Origin: Talpa occidentalis
Lineage: Eukaryota; Chordata; Mammalia; Eulipotyphla; Talpidae
Reading direction: 5' to 3'
NCBI RefSeq assembly: GCF_014898055.3
Contig: NW_023604861.1
Coordinates: forward strand, 80,758,399-80,822,398
Length of the DNA stretch: 64,000 bases
Shown here: piece by piece, positions 49,251-62,473 of the stretch
Layout: the number at the start of each line of letters is the position of its first letter
Numbering within the stretch: the first letter of the stretch is position 1
The notes under the pieces: generated by a model
The model's database searches: none
The model's input: only the letters and a program-made list of their open reading frames with translations
What the model was told of the DNA's origin: nothing
Program-made: the position numbers and the translations under genes

Positions 49251-50710
49251 AAATGAGAGAGTGAAGGTATCACACACCCAGACTTCAAAATATACTACAA
49301 AGCCATAATAATCAAAACTGCATGGTATTGGAACAAGAACAGATCACAGACCAATGGAACTGAACAGAAAATCCAGAAATAAACCCACAGAGTTATGGTC
49401 AACTAATCTTTGACAAAGAAGCAAAGAATATGCAATGGAGCAAAGAAAGTATGTTCAATAAATGGTGGTGGGAAAACTGGGTCGCTACATCACAAGAATG
49501 AAGCTTGACAACTACCTCACACCATGCACAAAAAACAACTCAAAATGGATTAAAGAACTAGACATAAGACCTGAAACCATAAAATACATAGAAGGAAATA
49601 TAGGTGAAACACTACATGACATACACATAAGTAACATCTTTAAAGACACATCACCTAAAGCAGTGATAGTGAAGACAAAGATAAACAGATGGGACTACAT
49701 CAAATTAAAGAGCTTCTGTACAGCAAAGAGACAGTAACCAAAACTAAAGGATACCCCACTGATTGGGAGAAAATTTTTGCACACAACACTAATGATAAAG
49801 GACTGATCACAAAAATCTACAAAGAGCTGATGAGACTCAACAAAAACAAAGGAAATAACCCAGTCAAAAAATGAGCAGAAGAGCTAAAAAGAAACTTCTC
49901 CAAAGAGGAAATGCAAATGGCCAACAGGAATATGAAAAAATGTTCAACATCACTTGTCATCAGGGAAATGCAAATCAAAACTACAATGAAATACCATCTT
50001 ACACCAGTGAGAATGGCACACTTTAAAAAAACTAGCAACAACAAATGTTGGTGAGATTGTGGAGAAAAAGGAACTCTCCTGCACTGCTGGTGAGAGTGCA
50101 AACTGGTCCAACCACTGTGGAGAGCTTTGTGGAGGCTCCTCAATCTGCTAAAGATGGAGCTTCCATATGATCCAGCAATTCCACTCCTAGGCTTTTACCC
50201 AAAGGACACAGAAATATTAATTCAAAAGGGCACTTGCACCCCAATGTTTATAGCAGCACTATTGATAATAGCTAAGCTATGGAAACAACCCAAATGCCCA
50301 AAATAGATGACTGGATCAAGAAGATGTGCTACATATACACAATGGAATATTACTCAGCAATCAAAAAAGATAAACACATGCAGTTTGCAGCAACATGGAT
50401 GGAGCTAAAAGGTATCATGCTCAGCTAAATAAGTCAGAAAGAAAAAGAAAAATACTGGATGGTCTCACTCATAGCAGGAATTTAGAAAACCTAAATAAGG
50501 GACCAGGAAAAAGACTAATTAATACAAAGTAAAAATCAAAATCAACAGCAACTGTAAACCAGAGACACACTATGGGGGGGAAGAGAAGGGAGTAGGAGGA
50601 AAACAAGGGTGTTTGGGGACTATAACCAAGATGAAAATGCAGATATTGTACAAAAATGAAAAATGATGTAAGAAATATATAAAATAAAATAAAATAAAAA
50701 TCACTATAAT

Positions 50711-51534
<824 letters not shown>

Positions 51535-52570
51535 ATTCTCATTCATTCAACAAATGTAACCAATATTCATGGGCTCTCTGGTGTGGGACCACATGCCTGG
51601 ACTCTCTGGTGCTGGAGGTCCAATGGTTAACAAAACCCAGGAGGGATTTTGCCCTCACAGAACTTATATGGGAGACAGTTATTAATGACACACAAGTAAC
51701 TTATAGGAATTCTATGTGTTAAGTGCTAGGAAAGAAAAACGCAAGATGGCTCTAATACAGCGCAGGAGGTTTGAAAAAATGACATCGACGGTAAGACTTA
51801 AAAGATGAGGAATTAGCCAGACTGTGGGTGGGGGAACAGCATTCCAGGCAGAGGGAGCAGCATGAACACAGGCCAGGGAAAGAGAAAGAACTTGTCATAC
51901 AACAAGAAAAAGACATGTATGGCCTTGAAGAAGAGAGTGCACCTCCAGCGTGGTCATGAGAGGGAGAATATGAGTACAGAGAGGCAGCAGGCATGCGGGC
52001 AGGTGATTGGGGCCTTCTAGTTCTGCTAAGAAGTTAGAATTCTAAGGGCAATGAGAAGTCAGTGATGACCGAGCTTAATTAAACAAGGAAATGTCAAGTT
52101 TCCATCTCATTTTTTTTTAAAGGTCTTTTTTTTTTTTTTAAGATTTATTTATTTATTTATTTATACAAGCACTGGGTACAGTCAGAAGCGCGGGAGGGTG
52201 AGAGAATTCACCAGAGCCAGCGCAGGGAGCAGAACAGGCAGAAGGACTGAAGTACACTGCTGAGGGGAGCATCGGGCAGCAGGAGAGGTCTGCACGCCAT
52301 GCAGGACCCTCCTCCAGTGGCCAGGGAGCAGCCGGGGATCAAACCGGCGCTGCAGAGGCTGTGGGCAGCTTCGCAACCCAGCGCTCTACCACTGCACCAC
52401 TGGGGAGGCCCTCATTTTTAAAAGATTACTTTGCCAGCTGTGTAAGAATGGATGCATAAAGAAGTGGGCAGCCCAGCAGAAAGTTAAAAGTAGCTTGAAC
52501 TAAAACGGCAGAGAAGGTGGAAAGTAGGGTCGCTTTGAGAGAGATTTTGGAGCTGAAACCAACCTGGCAC
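51535..52570 (+). repeat. Ancient interspersed repeat, split by a SINE
   Basis: attcattcaacaaatgtaac, cagcattccaggcagagg, gagcagcatgaacacaggcc, tatggccttgaag and gattactttgccagctgtg follow the order of an old mammalian dispersed repeat (L2/MIR-era). A SINE at 52116-52410 splits it. Confidence 0.5.
52116..52410 (-). mobile_element. tRNA-derived SINE, group I
   Basis: Reverse copy: T-run, aagatttatttatttattta, caagcactgggtac, body, and head ending in ccactggggaggcc. The sequence ctcattttt occurs before and after as target duplication. Confidence 0.93.
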
Positions 52571-52599
52571 CACAACATTCAAGTTATCTTTTCCCATTT

Positions 52600-53225
52600 T
52601 CAATATCTGGCCTCCAGAATCTTCATCTGGAATCCCACAAACACCTCAGTCTATATACTCCCTAAAATGAACTCACCTTCCCCACTAAACTGAGCTTCTG
52701 CTTATATTCCAGACCTCAGGGTATAGTAGCACTATCCACTCACAGTCAGAACTTGCTCCTTTACCAAAACTCAAATGGCTACCAGGTCCTTTGGACCGGC
52801 CTTCTAAATTTCCTCTCTTTTTCTCTCCATTCCCACCTCTGTGCTCAAGACCAGGCTCTTATCTCTTACTTTCCCACTGTGGCCTTTGCCCTCTTCAGTC
52901 CAGTCATTCAAACAGAACATAAAATAACACTACTTAAGACCCTATGACAGCTTCCTATTGCCTTAACAACAAAATCTAACACTACGGTCTACAACACACC
53001 TCGAGGTCTGGCCCCTGCATTCATCTCTTTGGCTTCAGCTCCCCTTCAGGCATCCTAGGCTCCTGCCTGATAAAATTCCTTTCAACTCTAATCATGCCAT
53101 GTTCTCTTGTGGGAATGTGACTGCATATTTTCCCATTTCCTGGAGCACCTTCCTCATGACCCAATTCCTTCTCAATCATTGAAGATTCTGCTTAGATGGA
53201 CTCCTGCAGTGAACCCTGACTGTGT
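52600..53225 (+). mobile_element. L2 LINE 3'-end relic
   Basis: cagcttcctattgccttaac, tctacaacacacctcgaggtct and tggcccctgcattcatctct are the usual L2 order, followed by ttctcaatcattgaagattctgct and gcagtgaaccctgactgtg. Ancient; no frame left. Confidence 0.7.
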
Positions 53226-53760
53226 TTGGGAGCTCAATTTCTTCTATCAGAGAGAACCTTTCTCAAGGGAGTTCTACCCTCAGGAGAAACCCAAATGGAA
53301 CCAAGAAAAGAACAGTGGCACCTGCCCATTTGATTCTGTTAGCCCTCTCGGTTACTGATCAGGAGTGAGATGTCTCAGCAGAAAAGCCCACACATTCAAT
53401 ACGTGACATTTAACACACACCACTCCAACTCCTCTCTGAACACACAGGGTAAGAACAAACAACATGAATCTGCATTTGGTACAGTCACGCTCATCCCTCA
53501 GTGCCACCTCCACCCAACTCCTGTGTGCCTTTGCACATTTGCATAGCCTCTATTCTTCCCACTCTCCAATGAATAAATGCCTTCCCCTGCTCTTCTAGGT
53601 CTGTGTCTAAACGTTTTCCCCTACCAAGCCTATGGCTCCATCACTACCATGAAGTTCAGGCCTTCTCTAGCTCATGCTAAATTGGAATTTAGCCACACCT
53701 ATGGTATGTTTAGCATTTAATGTTTTTGTTTCATGGGTCTCAATTTTGGTTTCCTAACAG

Positions 53761-53855
53761 GATTTGAATCTCTAGGGTTGGACCCCAGTACTCCACATTT
53801 TCAAACTATGCCCCAAAGTGATCCTGATGCATACTGAAATTGTTATGCAGAACAA
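53761..53855 (+). mobile_element. MER5-like hAT transposon relic
   Basis: gatttgaatctctagggttggac, then aagtgatcctgatgcatact match the right half of MER5-type small hAT transposons. Short and degraded. Confidence 0.5.
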
Positions 53856-54218
53856 TCTAATAATCAAAACCAACAAAGGTGGTGTTTTTTTGAACAGAGG
53901 TTCCAAACTCATATTCCATACTACTAATAAAACTCTCTGGGCTTGTCAATGTACCTAACAGAGTGACAGGAATTACAAATAAGTTGAATTTATATATTAT
54001 CAGACACCTGCTTGCCCTAAGTTTAAGATATTTGGCACAGAGGGTCAATATTTAGATTGCAGGTTGTCGATTAAGTCTAAAACATGGTCTCTATCAGCTG
54101 AAAAACTATTTTGACTGATATAAAAAGATGAAGGCAATTGATGAGATAGGTGGGACTGAGTGACTTAGATTTTTTTCAGCAGTTAAAAACAATTACCTAA
54201 GAAACTACTGCAGATGGA
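53856..54218. other. Unassigned non-coding sequence
   Basis: Nothing recognised. Confidence 0.4.
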
Positions 54219-54286
54219 AAGGAAGGGCTCTGAGGTCACAGCTTCACTGCTGAGGAAGGGCTCTGAGGTCACTGTTTCTCTGCTGA
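54219..54286. repeat. 33-bp tandem duplication, two copies
   Basis: ggaagggctctgaggtcac occurs at 54221 and 54254, each followed by a similar ctgctgag, giving two 33-bp units with a few differences. Confidence 0.8.
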
Positions 54287-54511
54287 GATCAGACGCTACC
54301 AATTCATCTGAGGGCAGCCAGGACTCAACGAACACAACTCGTGCTATTTACACACAAAAAACCCCAGAATGCCAGCAAATTAAGATGTGATGGGAAATAA
54401 CAGTTCCAGTTACTGGAACAATCACATCAGGGTAACTTCCCCACACTGCATGGGAGTTCCCCATGCCAAAGCTTTTGGAAAGCCAGCTTAGTACACAGAA
54501 GCTTACTTTTT

Positions 54512-54861
54512 ATTTTTTATTTTTTTTTATTTTTATTTTTTTTTAAAAATCCTTTTTTTTTTTTTTTATAGAGGCATGTTTATTTATTTATTTTTTGTTT
54601 GTTTGTTTTGTTTATACATGCACTGGATACAGTCAGAAGCGCCGGAGGGTGAGAGAATTCACCAGAGCCAGAGTGGGGAGCAGAGCAGGCAGAAGGACCG
54701 AAGTACACTGCTGAGGGGAGCAGCGGGTGGCAGGAGAGGTCTGCGCGCCATGTGGGACCCTCCTCCGGTGGCCTGGGAGCAGCCGGGGATCGAACCAGCA
54801 CCAAAGAGGCTGCGGGCAGCTTCGCAACCCAGCGCTCAACCGCTGCGCCACCGGGGAGGCC
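54512..54861 (-). mobile_element. tRNA-derived SINE, group I variant Ib
   Basis: Reverse copy: T-rich tail, atagaggcatgtttatttat, (GTTT)n, catgcactggatac, body, and head ending ccaccggggaggcc. Perfect target duplication cagaagcttacttttt at 54496-54511 and 54862-54877. Confidence 0.95.
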
Positions 54862-54877
54862 CAGAAGCTTACTTTTT

Positions 54878-56149
54878 AAAGGCAAGAATGAGGATGGAAG
54901 GTCCCAGGTTGTGCCATCCATGTTGCTGGAGGGTTTGGGAGCCTGAGTAATTTACCAAAGGGCAGGATTTCTCAACTTACATTCCAAGGAACTGGCTGCC
55001 AGGCACTGCCCACAGGTGGGGTATTTAACAAAAATAATGCAGTTATATATTTGTGTACAAATGACACAGCATCACTTTTTTTTTAGTGCTGTGTTACCTG
55101 GTTTTAATATTTGTTTTCTTCCTGGTTGAGCTTCATAGTTTTTTTTAAGACCTATGTTGTAAAGTGTTGCCAGGACTTTGTAAGCATGGGTGTCCACTGC
55201 TACAATGGCGTCCTTCTAGTGACCAGAACTCCTGTGTCCACCAAAAGCCTCTCTTCTTCAGGTAGCACTGAGCCGCACTCACCAATTCCCCTTTTTGTCA
55301 GGTCTCTGCAGAGACAAGCCTCTTAGACTTCATGATCATGACTTAGTTAGATCCCAGTTTAACTGTTTATCTTTCAGTATCATAAAATTTGGAGTTGTCA
55401 GACGTCAAAAGCAGCATCAAAGCATCCCTTTAAGGCCTTGGCAATCACTGTACTTTGTTCTATGTGCCATGATTTAAAGAAAAAGGTGGGGGGTAGTATG
55501 TTACCTCAACATGCTGACTTCTATTAGCACCAGGATTATCACTCCACATGTTAGACCTAAGAGTTCTATTGTTAAAGTTCATCTTTCCTAAGTCATGGGT
55601 TTTTCCTCCCACAAATTTTTCTATAAACATGCTGTAGCTACATTATGCTAAAATCTGGTAGTAAGAGAGTACCTGAGTAACACTCAAAATAATGTTATAT
55701 TATTTTAAATTTAATATGGTTATATTTTGAGGGAACCTCTTAACTATATCATCACTTCCAGGCAAAAACATGGGGGAAAAAACCCAAATCTGAAACTTTT
55801 TACCAAAAAGCAAACAAAAGCAATAAATACAAAACTAACTTAAACAAGAAAACATTCTTCTAAAGAAAATTTAAAGCCTTTATTTCAGGAATTACATTTG
55901 GTGCTGCATTCACTCACTCACTCATTCGCTATAAACAGATGTTTATGGAAGTTACTAAGGGGCAGGTAATGTAACTAAAATGATGAATTAGGTTGCAACC
56001 CAACCCTGAAACTAAGCACCCAGGATCAGATAGGCACTGCATTCTTAAAAGCATTCTGGGAAAACTTAATAAAAATCACTCAGCAGGCTTAAAAGAAATT
56101 TAATATGTTTGCCCTGATCCTTTTCTTCTCATGGCAAACTTTATCTCCC
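54878..56149. other. Unassigned non-coding sequence
   Basis: No gene recognised. In particular no sequence coding for the N-terminal half of a prokineticin receptor was found here. Confidence 0.4.
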
Positions 56150-56500
56150 CCACCCCTCCTCCCGAAAGTCCTAACAGCTTCCAGAATACCACCCAAACTC
56201 ATCTTTCTGTTGATCTGAAATGCCCTCCACCCCCACTTTCCTCAATTGATTCATCCTTTCACTGCCGCCTTCTCCCTGAAGCCTCCTTGAACTATCTCCA
56301 GCTCCACTTCATCCCTAACCAGAGTTAATTATTGCATGCTCTGCTTTACCAAGGTATTACACTGTAATTATTTGTTGACTCATCATTCTCCCCAGCTAGA
56401 CTAGAAGCTAGCTTTTTGAAGACCTTATTCTCTTTGTGTCCTGAGTATCTACCCAGGTACTGAGAATGGAGATGGATGGAAAGAACGAGGTGAATCACAG
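56150..56500 (+). mobile_element. L2 LINE 3'-end relic
   Basis: cttctccctgaagcctccttga, attacactgtaattatttgttgac, ctccccagctagactagaagct and tttgtgtcctgagtatctacc follow the L2 3' end in order. Confidence 0.7.
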
Positions 56501-57138
56501 AAACAGAGAATCCAACATACAGTGTTTGGAACAAATAGGTATCTGCCTGCTCCTTCAGGCTTCTTTACCCAGTATATTCAGTAAAAGATGCATCTTAGTG
56601 ACACTGTCACTAATTTTGAATGCTGAGGGACATGTTACTAGGGAAGCTCTCCACTGATTTATGTGTAAGTTTTTAAACTACAAAAACATGCAAGTTTTCT
56701 CTTTAGCAGGGTCTCTGAAAATCAAAATGAGAATGGTCTGACATGACTCACTGACAATATTTCCTACAGCAATCCTTTCTGCAATTTACGTTTGTAAATA
56801 TAAAATAACTGGCTTTGGAAAGTGATGATACATGTCAATGATGAATATACTCAAAAGACAGGCTAAGCACTTTATTTTTATACTTTAAGGTATTTGAGAT
56901 ACCACGTTTATAATTTTCAATCACACAGGGAATATGGCTTCATCACACATGCCAGTAGCAGCTACCAGCTGCTACTGCACTGACCAATTTTCTTTACATG
57001 CTGCTCTCTGAACCTTCAGGGTAAGATTAATAAGACTTAGGGCAGCACAACTACAAGAAAAATCCCTTTAAAAATTATCTAACTTCAATAGGACAGGAGT
57101 TAGCACCTTTCCCGGTTCAAGTTTCCTGAATAGGTACT
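56501..57138. other. Unassigned non-coding sequence up to the gap
   Basis: Nothing recognised. Confidence 0.4.
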
Positions 57139-57238
57139 NNNNNNNNNNNNNNNNNNNNNNNNNNNNNNNNNNNNNNNNNNNNNNNNNNNNNNNNNNNNNN
57201 NNNNNNNNNNNNNNNNNNNNNNNNNNNNNNNNNNNNNN
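57139..57238. other. Assembly gap, 100 N
   Basis: Exactly 100 N, a placeholder for a gap of unknown length. It lies 4.5 kb upstream of the PROKR1 terminal exon, where the missing exon with the start codon could be. Open frames across it are artefacts. Confidence 0.98.
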
Positions 57239-57242
57239 TTCA

Positions 57243-57508
57243 GGGCCTCCCTGGTGGTGCAAGGGGTTAAGATGCAACCTATGAAGTCGTCCACAGCCAC
57301 TGCAGCAAAAGTTCGATCCCCGGCCAGGGAGCTACCCACATGGCGCAGCAGACCTCTCCTGACTTGCCCTCTGCTCCCCTCAGCAGTGTATTTCAGTCAA
57401 TCTGCCTGTTCTGTTTCCCACTCTGTCTCTGGTTAATCCTCTCACCCCCCAGCATCTCTGGCTTGTACCCCAATTCTTATATGTATAAATAAATCTTTTT
57501 AAAAAAAA
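57243..57508 (+). mobile_element. tRNA-derived SINE, group II
   Basis: Starts gggcctccctggtggtgcaa, ggggttaag, and ends cttatatgtataaataaatc plus poly(A). Its upstream target duplication would lie inside the gap. Confidence 0.93.
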
Positions 57509-57524
57509 GTTACCCATACCCTCG

Positions 57525-58429
57525 TGGGTAAATCTCAGCCAAATAGGGTTGGCCTAAAGCAGGGGCCACTGAGGCCCAAAAGCTTGCCACACATCTCAGG
57601 TTCTGCTGGGAACCACAGGAAAGGGGCAGAAGGGGCCAAGAAGTCTGGAAGGAAAAGAGCAAAATCAAAACACAAGTGAAGATAAGGGTTGTCATTATCA
57701 ACTTCCCCACAGGTCTCTCACCCTTGTCTCTTCCAAGTATCTCTTTCCATGTCCCCCAAGTCTGTGGTACAAGGCCAAGAAGCATGCATGGCTTCTTCTT
57801 CACATGTCTCTGCTCCACTCACTTCTCCAGATCTTCTTCCTTCCTTCCCTAAGTCCTTTCCCTAGTCTTTTCTAGCTTTGCCTTGCTGTTCAGCTCCACC
57901 TTTTCTTAGATGGGGCAGGGAACCTGTAACCTCCCCTTTCTAAGGGGATTACACTGTTACAATAGTGTAGAGCATTAAGAAGCACAAATGCTCCCTTGTG
58001 AGCTTATTGACCAGCAGCCCTAAAGAGCCAGCTGTGCATTCTGAATCCATCCCTTGACAACCCAAGAGGCTACTGTGTCATTTCCATGATTAGATCTGAG
58101 ATGGGGTCCTGGGGACAGAGAAGGACCCCAGATGCTTGTTGCTTTCCTCCAGCCCACTATCATCATGAAATCACTGCCTAGGCATTTCTTTGTAAGTAGC
58201 TTTTATCCATTGTTCTCTAATTGGATCTGGACATGAGCCATTGCAGTTGTAGACACACAGGGCAAGCCAAGGGCAAACTCATAAGAAGAGAGATGGAGCT
58301 GCCAATTGCCTCACTCCTTGGAACATAAAAGGTAGAAATAAACAATGATGGAGCAAAAAGAAAAGAGGGACTGCTAGGATGCCTGGAGCATACGTGATAT
58401 TGCTTGTCCTGTGAGCAAAGGGAGGAGAT
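57525..58429. other. Unassigned non-coding sequence
   Basis: Less AT-rich, no recognised repeat. The minus-strand frame at 57510-57818 has no domain and is not called. Confidence 0.4.
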
Positions 58430-58560
58430 GTATCAGAATCGTGGCTCTGTTCATTTCTAGATGTGTGGCTTTGACAGGTTATTTAACTTCCCCAATATTA
58501 GTTTGCTCATCTGTAAAACTGTCATCTTTGCTTTATCTATTCAGCACAGTTGGAGTTGTC
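58430..58560 (-). mobile_element. MIR SINE relic
   Basis: gatgtgtggctttgacaggt, tatttaacttccccaatatta and tttgctcatctgtaaaactg are MIR in reverse. Confidence 0.7.
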
Positions 58561-59069
58561 TAATGAGAAAGTAGATTTGAAATTATGGTATAAATTGTAA
58601 GCGGCTTTGTAATCATGATCAAGTAGTCTGATTACTAGTGTTCTGGAGTTCTGATCCTAGTACTGCCAAGGCTGATAACAATTGTTAAAACAGTTTTCTG
58701 TAATTTGCCTCTTGGTAAATGTATTTGGAAGGCCTTTTGCACAGTTCCTGGTGCTAACTGTAGGGATAGAGCTGGGTAATTTCAGAGAGAGCCAGGTTGA
58801 AATATCTATCTGACAGGTAGTCACAGATTACCATGATGAGTTTTGATGTGAAGATAAATATAACCAATAAAATAGACCCAGTAAAACAGAAAATAGTAAA
58901 AAACTTGCAGATATAGGATTTGCTAGTAACTTTGGGAAAAAAATTGCTGGTACACAGAATAGTTCTGGAAATACCTTTTTGGATACCAGCAATTTCTTGT
59001 ACATTAGTATACTATTATTGTTTATGTGCCTCTTTGGAGTGTCTTGTTGGAACCTCGCAGTATCTCTCT
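58561..59069. other. Unassigned non-coding sequence
   Basis: Nothing recognised. Confidence 0.4.
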
Positions 59070-59225
59070 GAGACTGGGAGGCAGGTGATAATTCTGGATT
59101 ACATATGAAGAAATTGAGCCCACATGGCCAAGAAAAATGCCTCAAATTCACATAGCAAGTCTGTGGCGAAGCTGGGATTTAATTCATGGCTCCTTAAGTT
59201 AGTATTCTCTCCTTTTTGTTCACTT
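59070..59225 (+). mobile_element. MIR SINE relic
   Basis: tacatatgaagaaattgagcc, cctcaaattcacatagcaag, tggcgaagctgggatttaatt and tagtattctctcc match the MIR core and 3' half. Confidence 0.7.
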
Positions 59226-60253
59226 AAAGAACATTCTAAGTTCAAAACACAATAAAGACTTAGGAAGTCGCTATTGGAAAAAGAATGAATAGAATTATAT
59301 AGTGAAAATTCATACAATAAACATATATTAATATAGAAATATCATAGGAATCAGCAGAACACAGTGGGACAGACAGAGAGGGAGAGAGCTTAGTAAGAGC
59401 AAAGTCACTACACTCTGAGGTTTCACTCTGTCAGAGTAAGTTTACTGCCTTTGTTACAGCAGGGGCGCTCTAGTCTGCCTGAAGCTCAATGCATGTGCAT
59501 TGACTCAAGCACTACCAACACCGCAGGCCTTTCCATTCCACCCTTCAGCACTCAGGAGATGGTCAAGAGTGCTGGGGGTAATTGATGGTGGTGGAGTGTG
59601 TTAAACACCCAGCTGGGTGTCCAGAGGGTGGGCCCAACCCATCTAACTTCATCTAACATCTGGGAGGTAGTAGAGAAAAGGAGCCTCACTCCTGTGAACT
59701 CTCCAAATGACACTCAATGGAGTTGGCTGCCTGTGTTGTGTGGGGAGGGTGTGTGTGTGGAGGGGAGGGTAGTGGCAGAAACAGCTGTAATAAGATCAGA
59801 AACAAAAACAACCATGAATGAACCTCCTCTTCAAATCAAAATCCCAAGAAAACTGGCCTTGAAGAGATTGGTTTCAAAGGAAACAGAATTGCTTTAGCTT
59901 TCCTTCAGGCTTTTGTCACATTTGCTCTGGACTACCTGGGATAAGCTATGGACACATGAGAATGTATTTATTCCCAGTTTTGATTCATTCTTCCCTTCCA
60001 CTTCATTTTCTATCTTTTTCCTTCTTCAACTTCTACCTCTTGCCAGACACTGAAAGTCTTCCAGGAAACCAGAGCTCTCCACACAAGTCTGAACACTTTC
60101 TCTGGGAAGGAGGCTTTCATACCACACAAATGACTCATGTCCCCTAGGAAAGTGCTTTCTCTTGTTCCTGGACCACTGTGGTAACGGCAGTGTTGTTTTT
60201 GGTTTTTTTTTTTGTGTGTGTGTGTGTGTGTTTTTTTTTTTTTTGAAATAAAA
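59226..60253. other. Unassigned non-coding sequence
   Basis: No gene recognised. It contains a weak CTCF-like patch (cagcaggggcgct at 59458-59470) and a (GT)n run inside a T-rich tract at about 60213-60231. Confidence 0.4.
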
Positions 60254-60269
60254 AAAAGCCACATCTTTT

Positions 60270-61019
60270 TGTTTTTAAATTTTTATTTTTTTTAAACAAC
60301 ATTTTCTTCCCCCCATCCCTCAGGTTGAATCCCTGTAGAATTTCCTTCCCCAAGGCACCCTGTACCATCACCACAGTCTCCTGTTCTCCCTCCCTCTGAG
60401 CCCTCTCCCTCCTCCTCCCCTGCAGTATGTCTCTGATTTGTAATTGTATGTTTTTGCTTTGTTGTGTTTTGTACTGTTATTATTTTTTTTACATTGATGT
60501 CTTATTTTGTTCCTCTATATTCCTGTTACAAGTGAAACCATCTGGTATTTTTCTTTTTCCTTCTGGCTTATTTCACTGAGCATAATTCCTTCTAGCTCCA
60601 TCCAGTTGCTGTGAATGACATGATTTTATCTTTTTTGATTGCTGAATAATATTCCATGGTGTATATGCACCACATCTTCTTGATCCAGTCATCTATTTTT
60701 GGGCATTTGAGTTATTTCCAGGTTTTACCTATTGTAAATAGTGCTGCAATAAACATAGGGGTAGAGGTGTTCCTTTGTATCAATGTTTTTTGTCCTTTGG
60801 ATAGATCCCTAGGAGTAGAATTGCTGGGTCATATGGTAGCTCCATTTTTAGTAGACTGAGGAACCTCCAGACAGCTCTCCATAGTGGCTGGACCAGTTTG
60901 CACTCCCACCAGCAGTGCAGGAGAGTTCCCTTTTCACCACATCCTCGCCAACATTTGTTGTTGCTTGTTTTTTTGATATGTGCCATTCTCACTGGTATAA
61001 GGTGGTATCTCAGTGTGGC
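60270..61019 (-). mobile_element. 5'-truncated L1 (3' end), minus strand
   Basis: In reverse: ORF2 C-terminal part ([20 protein letters not shown] region) and 3' UTR, with the A-rich tail at 60270-60295. Perfect 16-bp target duplication aaaagccacatctttt at 60254-60269 and 61020-61035. Same lineage as the full-length L1. Confidence 0.92.
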
Positions 61020-61035
61020 AAAAGCCACATCTTTT

Positions 61036-61445
61036 ATTCTCTGGTGCTCTGTGGTTAAAACTTATGTCCATGGATATTCTCAATTGACTTTCACATCAAT
61101 CGTGTGAGATAGTGTTAGATGTTTTCTATCAAATGCTCTGTGGTTTCTGACCTCAAAAAGTCACTCATGTCTCATCAGCCTCCATTTTCCTACTAAGGAA
61201 ATAAGTGATTACATGCCTTCCCTCCACCTTTGCACACTGAGCAGTGTTTTATCAATGAAGAACAAAGGCATAACTTTGCCCACTGCTTCCATCAGAAAAG
61301 GCAGGTTTTTCCCAGCAACTCTGAATGATGAGGCCATTTTGGCTTTAAACTTCAGGGTAATAAAAAGAATGACCCCGAAGACAGGGAGGATATAGGGATA
61401 GTGCCAGGCTAGAAACTGATGGGAGATATTATCACTATGTTCAAT
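61036..61445. other. Unassigned intronic sequence
   Basis: Nothing recognised; by position part of the last PROKR1 intron. Confidence 0.45.
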
Positions 61446-61650
61446 TATAATAGCTACCACTTATGAAGCATATAGCATGTTTAAAACTGTGCTAGGATTT
61501 GTTTACATTTGCACATTTTATCCTTAAAAATAAATGAAACTTTTTGCAGCAAATAAAATTGAAAGATGAAACAAAACTACTTTGAGATTGCATAGCTAAT
61601 AAAAAGTGGAGATGGGGTTTGCATTTAAGTCTGCTTGTCTCAGAAACCCG
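61446..61650 (+). mobile_element. MIR SINE relic in the PROKR1 intron
   Basis: ataatagctaccacttatgaag, actgtgctaggatttg, gattgcatagctaataaaaag and tttaagtctgcttgtctc follow the MIR consensus in order. Confidence 0.7.
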
Positions 61651-61753
61651 CAACATACCATTGCACTCTCCTCCCACATGTAATTTGGTTGCATCTCATA
61701 ATGTTGCAAAAAGTAGTATCATCTAGCAGCAACTTCCTTATCATAGTAATTAA

Positions 61754-62473
<720 letters not shown>

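Larger units (their letters stand above)
44704..50470 (+). pseudogene. L1 ORF2 (endonuclease and reverse transcriptase), disrupted
   Basis: ORF2p nicks target DNA and reverse-transcribes L1 and SINE RNA. The ATG at 44704 overlaps the ORF1 stop as ATGA. The endonuclease part is readable: LTLNVNGVN with its catalytic Asn, and CCLQETHLP with its Glu. It continues to about 45412, where the LTR block interrupts it, and resumes near 46181 with FSDHEGIKLEIN. The reverse-transcriptase core is at 48230-48560, including [21 protein letters not shown] and, at about 48480, TDDM where active elements have ADD. The C-terminal part ends near YTMEYYSAIKKDKHMQFAATWMELKG. Stops, shifts, four SINEs and one LTR block make it non-functional. 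Confidence 0.88.
42970..50696 (+). mobile_element. Full-length but dead L1 element with nested insertions
   Basis: The direct repeat aaaatcactataat at 42956-42969 and 50697-50710 brackets a complete L1: tandem 5' UTR monomers, ORF1, ORF2, 3' UTR and an (AAAAT)n tail. Five SINEs (43563, 46395, 46721, 47765, 48985) and one LTR block (45413-46178) are nested. Removing those about 2.3 kb leaves roughly 5.5 kb, close to a complete L1. Both frames carry stops and shifts, so it cannot be mobile. Nearby truncated L1 copies at 1534, 15466 and 60270 share its 3' end. Confidence 0.93.

Noticed and set aside
54576..54950. Frames of 60-125 codons with sequences such as [20 protein letters not shown], seen in many places
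   Set aside because: They are the GC-rich body of the tRNA-derived SINE read in various frames, not genes.
57068..57339. Minus-strand open frames crossing the second gap
   Set aside because: They join SINE sequence to unknown bases through N; artefacts.
59598..59897. Plus-strand frame of 99 codons upstream of PROKR1 as its first coding exon
   Set aside because: It has no transmembrane segments and none of the conserved receptor N-terminal or TM1-TM3 residues.
60205..60245. T-rich and (GT)n tract as a regulatory element
   Set aside because: An ordinary microsatellite next to the A-rich tail of the L1 at 60270.
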